Shown: positions 18,391-26,429 of the stretch, in pieces | Layout of the letters: the number at the start of each line of letters is the position of its first letter | Numbering within the stretch: the first letter of the stretch is position 1 | NCBI RefSeq assembly: GCF_052115445.1 | Contig: NZ_JBFRGR010000015.1 | Location: 62,001-126,000, forward strand | Length of the DNA stretch: 64,000 nucleotides | Source: Paenibacillus_E sp052115445 | GTDB taxonomy: Bacteria; Bacillota; Bacilli; Paenibacillales; NBRC-103111 | Direction: 5' to 3' | Translations under genes and position numbers: made by a program | The notes under the pieces: generated by a model | Told to the model about the DNA's origin: nothing | Databases searched by the model: none | What the model saw: only the letters and a program-made list of their open reading frames with translations

Positions 18391-18462
18391 TATAGGCCGC
18401 CGTGCGACACACTTTGGCTGATTTTTCGCCGATACCTCGTTACGGGGAACCGTATCATAAGT
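18391..18462. repeat. two-part palindromic repeat, copy 3
   Basis: TATAGGCCGCCGTGCGACA, then TTTTTCGCCG, then TACGG-GGAA-CCGTA (18441-18454). It aligns with 15353-15424 over its length, and reads RYGEPYHK-stop in one frame. It lies in the gap between the DUF1330-like fragment and the HD-GYP gene, where nothing else is recognisable. Confidence 0.55.
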
Positions 18463-18540
18463 GATGCCGAAATTTTTCGTGCGGAAGGGCGAAGAGGCAA
18501 GGTAGAGGTTGGAGCGGGTAAAGTGACAATGGCATAGAAA

Positions 18541-18576
18541 GGCCCGATTAGCTTGGTATAAGGCTAATACGGGCCC
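18541..18576 (-). terminator. terminator of the HD-GYP gene
   Basis: GGCCCGATTAGC pairs with GCTAATACGGGCC. Read on the minus strand it is followed by TTTCT. The HD-GYP stop codon (18564-18566) lies inside the stem. Confidence 0.65.
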
Positions 18577-19526
18577 ATTTTGATGCCTTCTATGTGCAAT
18601 AAAATGTTCGATCCTTCTTTTTCCAGTATCTTTAGGAAAACGTCGGTAATTTCGGGGTCAAATTGTGTCCCCCTATTTTTTCGGATCTGGTTGGCGGCAT
18701 ACTCCAGTTCCATCCTGTTTCTATATACCCGTGTAGAAGTCATCGCATCAAAAGAATCAGCGACAGACAATATACGGGCTAATCGGGGAATTTGCTCACC
18801 CTTTAACCTACCAGGGTATCCAGTACCATCAAACCGTTCATGATGATATAAGATCATATCCAAAATACCACTTTTTTCGAACGAGGGGATATGCTTAACC
18901 ATGTTATAACCGATGATAGAGTGTTGTTTAATAGAGTCATATTCATCCTTTGTTAGTGGTGTAGGCTTCGATAAAATAGATTCCGGCACCCCTATTTTCC
19001 CGATATCATGTAGGAGACCTCCTAAGTAAATATGATCGCATTGTCTGCTAGATAGCTTCATTTCTTTAGCTATTTTAAATGCATATTTTGCAACATTCTC
19101 TGAATGAAACGCTGTGTGAGTATCTCTAGAATCCAAAGATTTGGCTAGTGCAAGGGTTAGATTAAGTGTATTCTCTTTCTCCCTGATATAAAACTTTATC
19201 GAATTGGATACGGACAATATGGCCAATGTGTAGGTTAACCAATGAGATACAACCAAATGTATACTTAGATCATGACCATATGGGGCAAAATGATCACGAA
19301 CCCATGACAAAACGCCAGATACAATAAATTGTATAAACATGTTCTTCCAGAATGCAAAGCCTGCAACTACTAAGGGAATTAGATACATACTCGTCAGATT
19401 TTGTGTGGGGTTAATCTCGTCAATTAATATGATTACAAACATAAGGAAGAAGAAGACTACAGTAAAGGGAGTAGTCTTCCGAGCTAACCAAGTATTTATC
19501 TTAACCTTGTTCATGGAGTCGATCAT
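18564..19526 (-). CDS. membrane HD-GYP domain protein (c-di-GMP phosphodiesterase type)
   Basis: A 320-residue protein with four or so N-terminal TM helices (about 15-125) and a C-terminal HD-GYP domain. Catalytic blocks are complete: HSENVAKYA, GGLLHDIGKIGVPE, HHERFDGTGYPG and ADSFDAMTSTRVYR. It should hydrolyse cyclic di-GMP or a related dinucleotide. I choose ATG 19526, preceded by GGGGG at good distance, over the in-frame start at 19559 that would overlap the chemoreceptor gene. It follows the chemoreceptor by 13 bases, so both are one operon. Confidence 0.88.
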   Translation of the reverse strand: MIDSMNKVKINTWLARKTTPFTVVFFFLMFVIILIDEINPTQNLTSMYLIPLVVAGFAFWKNMFIQFIVSGVLSWVRDHFAPYGHDLSIHLVVSHWLTYTLAILSVSNSIKFYIREKENTLNLTLALAKSLDSRDTHTAFHSENVAKYAFKIAKEMKLSSRQCDHIYLGGLLHDIGKIGVPESILSKPTPLTKDEYDSIKQHSIIGYNMVKHIPSFEKSGILDMILYHHERFDGTGYPGRLKGEQIPRLARILSVADSFDAMTSTRVYRNRMELEYAANQIRKNRGTQFDPEITDVFLKILEKEGSNILLHIEGIKMGPY

Positions 19527-19539
19527 GTTGTACCCCCAA

Positions 19540-21255
19540 CTATACTTTAAACTTACCAACTAGCGCCTGTAGTTCTTCCGACATTTTAGACAGAGAAGCG
19601 GCAGATGAGGAAATCTCCTCCATGGACGCCAATTGCTCCTCAGTGGCAGCGGATACGTTTTGAGACCCGGAAGCCACTGATTTCGATCCCTCCGAAATTT
19701 CTTCAAAGGAATGAACGATCTGTTCTGAGCTAGCCGATATTTGTTGCGAGGCCGCTGAGACCTCTTGCACCTGACTGGCTACTTGGTCTACATATTCCTT
19801 AATCTCTTCGAAAGTTCCACCTGCAGTATGTACTACACGGATACCTTCATTAATTTCCTTGGTTCCGCTCTCCACCGCTTGAATCGTCTTCTCAATCCCA
19901 ATTCGGATATGCGTAATTAACTGCGTAATTTGCTCAGCAGATTGTGATGATTGTTCGGCTAACTTACGAACTTCACCCGCAACTACTGCAAATCCGCGTC
20001 CCTGCTCACCTGCTCTTGCAGCTTCAATCGCCGCGTTTAGAGCGAGTAGATTGGTTTGGGCTGCGATATCGGAGATCACGTTGATAATCTGTCCAATTTC
20101 TCCTGAACGCTCACTCATTTCTTTTACTTCAACAGTAAGCTGATTAAATGAAGTTTGAATCGATCCCATTTGTTCCTCCGCCGAATGAATGGCGTTGTTT
20201 CCTTCCAATGTTTTTTGAGCGGCTTGCATAGACATAGAAGAAGCTACTTGTGTATTTGCGGCGATTTGCTGTACCCCAGCGGACATTTCATTCATTGCTC
20301 GTACGCTTTCTTCTACACTGTATGATTGTCTCTCTGCGCTAACGACGACCGCTTGAATGGTAGAAGTAATTGTTTCGGAAGCCTGACTAGTATGTTCTGC
20401 GCTTGCTGTCAATTCCTCCGAGGATGCAGCTACATGCTCAGCGCTTAGATTAATCTGCCTCACCAAATTGTTGAGATTTTCCTTCATTTGATTAAAGGAG
20501 TCAGCTAAAGAGCCAATTTCATCCCTGTTTTTCACCAGAATGTTTGATACAGATACATCACCTAATGCTATCTTCTGGGCGAACTTTTCCATAATAACAA
20601 TTGGTTTGGATATCATACGTGAACTAAAATAACCAATCAAAATCGATAATATAAATGCAATAACACTTAGAATTGAAACGCTCGCAATTGCAATGTTGGT
20701 CGTTTCGGTATTGTTCTTACTTCCTTCGTCCATTAATTTCTTCTGTCCGAGGGCTATTTCATCAGCAACTGGTTCTAGTTGTCTCCCTAAAGGCAGTACA
20801 ACATTATTATAAAAATCCATCGTTTGGGTTGAGTTTTGGTTAGTTTGAACCATCTGCAGCAACTGATCATACTTTTGTTTGAACTGCAGGTTGAGTTCAT
20901 CTAATTTTCTTAGCTTCTCTTTATCCGCCTCTCTTTGGACCAACGTCATTGTTTTATTGACTAGCTTAGACAGGTTATCATTGGATGTTTGCAATTGATC
21001 TTTAAATAGTGAATCTTTTGTCAAGAGATAGCCGCGTACTCTACTGGATTGTTGTACAGCTTCTAGCTGCATGGCTTGTGCATTTGACAAGATAACCGCG
21101 CGTCTCTCGATTAAATCGGAATCGGAACGGTCTATTTCTTTTAAGTAATAAAATGACATACCACTAGTAATCCCCAGCAGGATAGCAATGATTAAAAATG
21201 ACCCCATTAACTTTTTGCCTATTGTTAATCTAAAAATTCTGATATTTAATTTCAT
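19540..21255 (-). CDS. methyl-accepting chemotaxis protein
   Basis: A 571-residue transmembrane chemoreceptor: TM1 about 12-34, a four-helix-bundle sensor domain to ~190, TM2 about 192-212, HAMP to ~265, and a full-length signalling hairpin whose tip DIAAQTNLLALNAAIEAARA is intact. The ligand is unknown. Ribosome site GAAGGGAG. A candidate sigma-D promoter lies about 180 bases upstream, fitting a motility regulon. Confidence 0.93.
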   Translation of the reverse strand: MKLNIRIFRLTIGKKLMGSFLIIAILLGITSGMSFYYLKEIDRSDSDLIERRAVILSNAQAMQLEAVQQSSRVRGYLLTKDSLFKDQLQTSNDNLSKLVNKTMTLVQREADKEKLRKLDELNLQFKQKYDQLLQMVQTNQNSTQTMDFYNNVVLPLGRQLEPVADEIALGQKKLMDEGSKNNTETTNIAIASVSILSVIAFILSILIGYFSSRMISKPIVIMEKFAQKIALGDVSVSNILVKNRDEIGSLADSFNQMKENLNNLVRQINLSAEHVAASSEELTASAEHTSQASETITSTIQAVVVSAERQSYSVEESVRAMNEMSAGVQQIAANTQVASSMSMQAAQKTLEGNNAIHSAEEQMGSIQTSFNQLTVEVKEMSERSGEIGQIINVISDIAAQTNLLALNAAIEAARAGEQGRGFAVVAGEVRKLAEQSSQSAEQITQLITHIRIGIEKTIQAVESGTKEINEGIRVVHTAGGTFEEIKEYVDQVASQVQEVSAASQQISASSEQIVHSFEEISEGSKSVASGSQNVSAATEEQLASMEEISSSAASLSKMSEELQALVGKFKV

Positions 21256-21433
21256 AGTAAACTCCCTTCAAGAAAATTGGAGATAATTTACTGGAAGAAT
21301 CCTCGATGCAACCAACTCAATCATCCCATAAATGGGTATCATTTCTACAAACACATCGAATGATAGTACAAAAGTACCAAAATAGCAACAAAAATTGTCT
21401 CCGATTTTGATCTTAAAGTTGAAATATCGCTAT

Positions 21434-21460
21434 TTATCGACAGATTAATGTCGGATTTTG
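21434..21460 (-). promoter_or_regulatory. candidate sigma-D promoter of the chemoreceptor operon
   Basis: On the minus strand CAAA (21460-21457) is followed after exactly 15 bases by GTCGATAA (21441-21434), close to the Bacillus sigma-D consensus TAAA-N15-GCCGATAA. Chemoreceptor genes are usual sigma-D targets. The rest of the 320-base gap (21256-21574) shows nothing else. Confidence 0.5.
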
Positions 21461-21574
21461 TAACACTACGAATAAGAAGCAGTTCTAATAATCTGACTAT
21501 CTCGCAAATCAACTTCAAAACGAAAGAAAAATAACAGATGGCAACAACCGTATTATGGGAAATGAAGACTTACT

Positions 21575-21946
21575 ATGGATAAGGAAGAACAACAAAGTAT
21601 CATAGAATTTCTTAAAACATCTTTTGATCCTGAGGGTANGATTCGCTTTTTGGTGGTAGCTACAATGGAACAACGAGAAAGTAGGGCAGCCCCAATCGAT
21701 TACCATCAAAGTAAGGGTAGCCCTATAGAACTGGAAATAGGTTTCCGAATTGGAGATCCCATTTGTTTCTTCCGAAGCTTATGCAGCCGCGCACAAGGAA
21801 GGGAGGTGACTCCAATTCAGAATAGGTCAGATTACGAAACACTCGTAGAGAGGAGGGACATGCTTACTAACAGTATTGAGACTTGCTCAGAGACTAGACG
21901 CGATTCTACAGATGCTCTTCAAAAAGGAGGGCCCATTTCATCTTAA
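21575..21946 (+). CDS. hypothetical open frame, doubtful
   Basis: A 123-residue open frame with one ambiguous base (21639). The first ~20 residues (MDKEEQQSIIEFLKTSF) look protein-like; the rest is of mixed character and I recognise no family. A good ribosome site GGGAGGTGACT lies inside it near 21800 in front of TPIQNRSDYETL, suggesting a smaller or truncated gene there. It lies next to a broken phage-type primase, so it may be a remnant of the same element. Confidence 0.25.
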   Translation: MDKEEQQSIIEFLKTSFDPEGXIRFLVVATMEQRESRAAPIDYHQSKGSPIELEIGFRIGDPICFFRSLCSRAQGREVTPIQNRSDYETLVERRDMLTNSIETCSETRRDSTDALQKGGPISS

Positions 21947-22007
21947 GACCGTTTGAGAGGTAACCCCTTCTAAAGACTCAAGAAGAGTAATGAAGATGAT
22001 AAGCGCC

Positions 22008-22941
22008 TTATACACGAACTGTATCTCATACTATACACCTACTTCAAAACCTTGTTGATCGCCAGTTACAGCCGGGACCATATCAAGCAGTTCCTTGAAA
22101 CGGTGGACTGGCATTATAGCGATGAAAAGGTGATGCATTTGTAAGCTCTACGGCACCCAATCCTGCAAGGGTGATGACACGCTGGAGCGTCCGCACCGCA
22201 TATCAGGGTTGCCGGAGAATCCGGAAACATTAGAGATTGTATCTGCCGAACAGATTGAAGAGCTGACAAAGAAGCTAAGGCCGCCTCATACAGAAGCGCC
22301 GAAAATAAGGAAACATATTGAATCTGCACAACTTAATATGGAAACATGGGTGAATCAGCACGGGCTGGAGGTTGCCGTTAATGGTCGCTGGCAGAACAAA
22401 GTCGACAAATACGTGCTTAAAACATGCCCGTGGAATGCAGATCATACGAACCGCAGCGCCTATATACTCCGGTTCGATAAAGGAGGACTTGTCGCAGATT
22501 GCCATAAGAACAGCTGTCAAGGAAACGGATGGCGTTGAGCTAAGGAGCCTGTATGAACCAGAGCATTCAGGCAATGCTGGCGGGAAAACTGAAGAGAAGG
22601 AAAAGCAAGCGGACATTCTCGTCCGACTGTGCGGGGAAGCTGAATATTTCCGCAACGAGATAAGCGAAGCCTACGCCAAAGTACCGAGCGCCAATCACTT
22701 TGAATGCTTGAAAGTGAAAAGCAAAAAGTTTCGGCTATGGCTTACCAAAAAATATTATTATGAGTAGACAGGTAGAGCTCCAGACGAGGATGCAATGGGA
22801 CAAGCACTCGGCATCATGGAAATGAAGGCTACCTTCGTGGGAAGCGAACATTCGCTGGAGCGGCGGTTTAACAACGTCGGGGATATCTACTATTACGATC
22901 TGTCGAATGAACAATGGCAGGCGGTGAAAATCACGCCGGGC
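22008..22941 (+). pseudogene. broken phage/plasmid-type DNA primase
   Basis: Successive segments match phage or plasmid primases in order: LETVDWHYSDEKV (22095-22135), KLYGTQSCKGDDTLERPHR (about 22143-22200), CPWNADHTNRSAYILRF and CHKNSCQGNGW (zinc-like region, ~22420-22535), ILVRLCGEAEYF and KSKKFRLWLTKKYY (22610-22760), then ERRFNNVGDIYYYDLSNEQW (~22857-22917). The reading frame is broken: bases between DEKV and KLYG are missing, a frameshift occurs near 22536, and an in-frame TAG sits at 22765-22767. The 3' part is replaced by deoB sequence from ~22942. A dead remnant of a mobile element. Bases 21947-22007 show nothing. Confidence 0.75.
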
Positions 22942-23544
22942 AGAGTGATCGCGAGGCCATTCCTCGGACAGCCTGGAGACTTCAAGAGAACATCGAACCG
23001 TCATGATTATGCCTTGAAACCTTATGGAAGAACCGTGATGAATGAGCTCAAGGATGCTGGGCTCGATGTACTAGCGATTGGCAAGATCTCAGATATATAT
23101 GATGGCGAAGGTGTTACTAGGTCATTGCGCACAGTGTCCAACATGGATGGCATGGATAAACTCATGGAGATCATTCATACTGATTTTACAGGACTTAGTT
23201 TCTTGAATCTTGTTGATTTTGACGCACTCTATGGACATCGTAGAGATCCGATTGGTTATGGGAAAGCACTAGAACAATTTGATGAGCGATTAAATGAAGT
23301 TCTCGCGGAACTGAGTGAAGATGATCTTCTCATAATTACGGCTGACCATGGCAATGACCCCATTCATGCTGGTTCAGATCATACCCGTGAATATGTTCCT
23401 TTACTCATCTACAGCAAAAGTTTCACTGGGCAAAGTGAGCTGCCGGTAAGTAAGACATTTTCGGATATTGGGGCAACGGTTGCAGATAACTTTGATGTAA
23501 AAGCGCCACAATATGGACAGAGTCTCTTACAGCAGCTTAAATAA
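22942..23544 (+). pseudogene. deoB: phosphopentomutase 3' fragment fused to primase
   Basis: From GRVIARPFLGQPGDF to the end (KAPQYGQSLLQQL) the sequence is the C-terminal half of phosphopentomutase (DeoB): RTSNRHDYALKP, GKISDIYDGEGVT, LSFLNLVDFDALYGHRRDP, ITADHGNDP and SDHTREYVPLL are all in place. The N-terminal half with the metal site and phospho-accepting Thr is absent; in its place, in the same frame, is primase sequence. Intact DeoB is about 390 residues; only about 200 remain. Not expected to be an active enzyme. Either a recombination scar or an assembly join. Confidence 0.8.
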
Positions 23545-23665
23545 ACTTCATTTCAATAAACATGGTAATCCCACCCTGTGACTATTGCCAATACTTTGCT
23601 CGACGCTTTCAGAAGAGGCAGCACAAGTTGCTAAGCGCCGAGCTTCGGTCTATGGCATGGGGTTT

Positions 23666-24139
23666 TTAAGAATTTTCTATGCCGTGTTTGATTACAATTT
23701 GCTCGCTTTGGTTGGGCTGGCCCTTACCCTTGGTGATCAAGTCGCGAAGGCTGCCGCTTATGTAGATGCCCCAGGAGTCCGTACAGACGGCGTAGCATTC
23801 ATACGCGGGAACGAGGCCTACGTGCGTAAATCGAACTTCTGTTTTGCCGTCCTTCTTGGCGATTTCAAAGACAATGTTGGTATTCTTCCACTCGCTCTTG
23901 TCCTCTACGAAGTTAAAGTAGTTGTCTGTAATGTGCCAAACAACCTTTTCACCTGGAACAAGCTCGGTGATTTGGATGGCGCAGCGGTGAATATCTTGGT
24001 AGTGATACTTAAATTCACCGAGTTCGTCGGTCCTACCCTCAATTTCCTCTGACCACCATCCGCGGACGTTATTGATGGCGGCGAAGACTTCTTCGGGGCT
24101 TTGGTCTACCTTAAAAAAAGTACTGTAACTTTGATTCAT
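23666..24139 (-). CDS. SRPBCC/AHSA1-like domain protein
   Basis: A 157-residue START-like (SRPBCC) protein, the fold used to bind hydrophobic ligands. Typical blocks: VDQSPEEVFAAINNVRGWWS at the N-terminus, ELVPGEKVVWHI, and FTHVGLVPAYEC. Start ATG 24139 with GAGAGGAGA upstream. It is divergent from a HxlR regulator, and its TTGCAT-N17-TATACT promoter overlaps the operators in between, so the HxlR protein probably controls it. The ligand is unknown. The 121 bases between deoB fragment and this gene hold nothing recognisable. Confidence 0.88.
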   Translation of the reverse strand: MNQSYSTFFKVDQSPEEVFAAINNVRGWWSEEIEGRTDELGEFKYHYQDIHRCAIQITELVPGEKVVWHITDNYFNFVEDKSEWKNTNIVFEIAKKDGKTEVRFTHVGLVPAYECYAVCTDSWGIYISGSLRDLITKGKGQPNQSEQIVIKHGIENS

Positions 24140-24178
24140 AGAAGTTATCTCCTCTCGTTAATTATTGACTACACACCG

Positions 24179-24244
24179 AGTATAAATTCTGTACTTTCAA
24201 AATGCAAGTACAAACTTGCAAAATGCAAGCACGAATTGTATAAT
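24179..24244. promoter_or_regulatory. divergent promoters and HxlR-type operators
   Basis: Rightward promoter TTGCAA (24216-24221), 17 bases, TATAAT (24239-24244). Leftward promoter TTGCAT (24207-24202), 17 bases, TATACT (24184-24179). Two inverted repeats: GTACTT-N9-AAGTAC (24191-24211), which fits the known HxlR/YodB-type half-site pattern, and CTTGCA-AAA-TGCAAG (24215-24229), covering the rightward -35 box. Both genes should be repressed by the HxlR protein. Confidence 0.82.
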
Positions 24245-24251
24245 CATTCTC

Positions 24252-24665
24252 ATGAAAAAGCGACCTTCCACAGTCTGTCCAATCGTATATGCGCTCGATA
24301 TATGGGGTGATCCCTGGAGCCTAGTCATACTTCGTGACGTCCTTATCCATAACAAGCGGTATTACCGCGAGTTTCTTGCTTCACGCGAGCAGATCTCAAC
24401 TAATATTTTGAGTGCACGGCTCCAATCACTCGTTGAAACAGGCCTGCTCGTCAAGATAGAAGGAGATACTAACCGCGCACAAACCATGTACCGACNAACG
24501 CAAAAGGCACTTGACCTGTTTNCTGCCGTTTTTGCCATTATGCACTGGGGCCTGAAATACAACCCCAATACCGATATGACGATTCCGATCATGCAAGAAC
24601 TAACAACAAACGAAAAAGGGCTGGAGCTGCGCCTTTTGCTGAATTTCGACGATATTACATCATAA
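24252..24665 (+). CDS. HxlR-family transcriptional regulator, leaderless
   Basis: A 137-residue winged-helix regulator: CPIVYALDIWGDPWSLVILRD near the N-terminus and the recognition region EQISTNILSARLQSLVETGLL are characteristic of HxlR. The family's N-terminal Cys is present (about residue 8), so redox sensing is possible. Start ATG 24252 lies only seven bases after the TATAAT box, with no ribosome site, so the mRNA probably begins at the ATG. Two ambiguous bases (24496, 24522) fall inside the gene. It likely represses itself and the SRPBCC gene. Confidence 0.88.
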   Translation: MKKRPSTVCPIVYALDIWGDPWSLVILRDVLIHNKRYYREFLASREQISTNILSARLQSLVETGLLVKIEGDTNRAQTMYRXTQKALDLFXAVFAIMHWGLKYNPNTDMTIPIMQELTTNEKGLELRLLLNFDDITS

Positions 24666-24758
24666 AAAATCTCGTCACAATTCCTACGTTCGTTCTTAGC
24701 CATGAAAATAGATGTATACGGAGAAAGTATCGATATCGGTCTTGAAGCGATCGGTCAA

Positions 24759-24818
24759 AAAAACTGAAAACAGTGGGTTTTAGCCAGGGGCACTCTAGAG
24801 AGTGCCCTTTGTTTTATT
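24759..24818 (+). repeat. 60-bp double-hairpin repeat, copy 2 (acts as terminator)
   Basis: Same sequence as 18062-18121 apart from a few bases at the join of the two hairpins. It could terminate the HxlR gene. Around it, 24666-25005 holds no gene: a short 20-codon frame MKIDVYGESIDIGLEAIGQ that stops inside the repeat may be a truncated gene end, and 24819-25005 shows nothing. Confidence 0.75.
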
Positions 24819-25005
24819 TCAAAAACATGCCGTTACTTGTGCATAACCTCTCGAGGAAATACTCTCTATTGCGCACGTCATAAGCTGCCGTATCCTCGCG
24901 ACCACCGGACAAACGTACTTTTTTTCCTTGTCCACATTTATACCTTACCAAAACGATATCAATTGCATCTACTGAACTATATCAATAAAAAAGGAGGCTT
25001 TGAGG

Positions 25006-25329
25006 ATGGGAAATAGAGGACCTGGGGGTTATGACCCCGTTCAGATATTTAACTCCACTTCGTTTAATGCGTCTGGGACAGTTGAATATGCATCCATCTT
25101 TTGTAGTGACGACAATTATAGTGTTCAGCGTGACGAGACTTGGAGAGCATCTAGCCGTGGAGTCTGTTTGGTGACTAAAATCTCCGCAACGGTTAAAACG
25201 CCGAGTGGAAATATTGAAGCGGAACCTTATACTTCTTCCGGCACTTCTTTCAGCCAGTTTGCCATTATACAGGTAGGGGTAAATAGGTTCCAAGTGACGC
25301 GCGTTGTAAGTGGCACAAGACGCAAGTGA
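25006..25329 (+). CDS. small protein of unknown function
   Basis: A 107-residue protein starting at ATG 25006 with AAGGAGG well placed. No signal peptide or TM segment. It looks like a single beta-rich domain: an N-terminal Gly-rich MGNRGPGGYD, then alternating hydrophobic strands, the block WRASSRGVCLVTKISATV and a Ser/Thr-rich PYTSSGTSFSQFAI. I do not recognise the family. It stands alone, followed by a strong bidirectional terminator, so it has its own transcript. A surface- or membrane-binding beta protein is only a guess. Confidence 0.75.
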   Translation: MGNRGPGGYDPVQIFNSTSFNASGTVEYASIFCSDDNYSVQRDETWRASSRGVCLVTKISATVKTPSGNIEAEPYTSSGTSFSQFAIIQVGVNRFQVTRVVSGTRRK

Positions 25330-25370
25330 ATTCCCAAGCGGGGCATTATTAAGAATAGGTACCAAACATG

Positions 25371-25410
25371 AAAAGACGACAGGCCAAAGATAAAAGGCTG
25401 GTCGTCTTTT
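25371..25410. terminator. bidirectional terminator
   Basis: AAAAGACGAC and GTCGTCTTTT with inner AGGCC/GGCT pairing, then TTTTGTTTTA. The A-rich left arm makes it work on both strands, ending both the unknown small gene and the convergent YheC/D gene. Confidence 0.85.
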
Positions 25411-25415
25411 TTGTT

Positions 25416-26138
25416 TTAATGTTTCTTATACCATAATATTCTGCGATGCATCGAGGAATCTTTCAAGAGCCGGAAAGGGCGCAAGTCCGGGTTGTAATTG
25501 CCTTCGATGATCCAAATCCGCCGTTTCCTGTCGATGCCGATATCGAACCCGACTTGTCTAAGCTTGGGGTAACGCTCACCCAGTCGTTTGGCAGCCAATA
25601 GTGCGATGCATTCCGCTTTGATAAGCAAGCTCCGATCTCCGATTCGGGCTAGTTTTAGCGCCTCAAGCACTGGGATGGTGCGGCTGGTCACATTCGTGAC
25701 TAGATAACCTTGCGCCGCAACTTTCGCGTATGAGCCTGTCACGTTCCAAGTGAATGAAGAGCCTTTTTTTCGCTGAGCCATTATCCGAATGTCGAACGGC
25801 CTGTGCCCAATTTGAGCAAGCTGTAGACGCCTTTGGACAATATATCCTCGACCTCTGTTTTTTTTACGGAGCCATTTGAGTAGCTTATCAGTGTCTCTCA
25901 TGGTGACAGCATTATTCTCGTTATGAATACGATAGGCGTTTGCACCGTTCCGTTTAATGAACACGATATCCCTTCCGTAACTCCCGTCGCGAGGTTTCAG
26001 TACGACGCTCTGATAGTGATGCAGCATCTTGGATAAGGCGTTCTTCTTAAGCAACTGTGTTTTTGGCAACCGTCTGGCGAGAAAGGACCCATTGCGAAGG
26101 ATGCGATATTGCAACCATTTGTCTCTTTTGATTAACAT
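25416..26138 (-). CDS. YheC/YheD-family protein (spore-coat-associated, ATP-grasp type)
   Basis: A 240-residue ATP-grasp-like protein. Visible: VVLKPRDGSYGRDIVFIKR (nucleotide-binding lysine region), YIVQRRLQLAQIGHRPFDIR, WNVTGSYAKVA, and VGFDIGIDRKRRIWIIEGNYNPDL, which carries the acidic metal-binding residues. YheC/D proteins associate with the spore coat in Bacillus; the substrate is unknown. I choose ATG 26138, with AAAAAGG about 12 bases upstream, over the longer TTG start at 26159. It is monocistronic, with the gap 26160-26429 holding no other gene. Confidence 0.85.
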   Translation of the reverse strand: MLIKRDKWLQYRILRNGSFLARRLPKTQLLKKNALSKMLHHYQSVVLKPRDGSYGRDIVFIKRNGANAYRIHNENNAVTMRDTDKLLKWLRKKNRGRGYIVQRRLQLAQIGHRPFDIRIMAQRKKGSSFTWNVTGSYAKVAAQGYLVTNVTSRTIPVLEALKLARIGDRSLLIKAECIALLAAKRLGERYPKLRQVGFDIGIDRKRRIWIIEGNYNPDLRPFRLLKDSSMHRRILWYKKH

Positions 26139-26429
26139 GGCAATCCCAGCCTTTTTCAATCTTCTACGTTAATTCTAAGTCAAAATGGTGATGAGCATAA
26201 GTGACTATTCGTCTATATTTATGAGCCGAAGCAGGTGATCCGATGCTCGGGCGTCAGGAACGGGTCTTTGGGTTGCAAGTAGAACTGCTCGGCTAGAACC
26301 GCGTGACTCGGATCGTTTCTGTTTTCTCCGCTATGTGTGGTAGAATGGTGGGCATATGGAATTCAAAATTTATATTTTGCAATACTTTTAAAAATAGTCA
26401 CAAATTTTGTTATAAAGAAAGGTAATACT

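Noticed and set aside
23585..24052. 155-codon plus-strand frame
   Set aside because: Exact complement of the SRPBCC gene, which has a start, ribosome site, promoter and family match; the plus frame has none.
26337..26429. In-frame extension upstream of the ABC-F gene
   Set aside because: The start at 26430 has the ribosome site and begins at the conserved ABC domain; the extension is chance.
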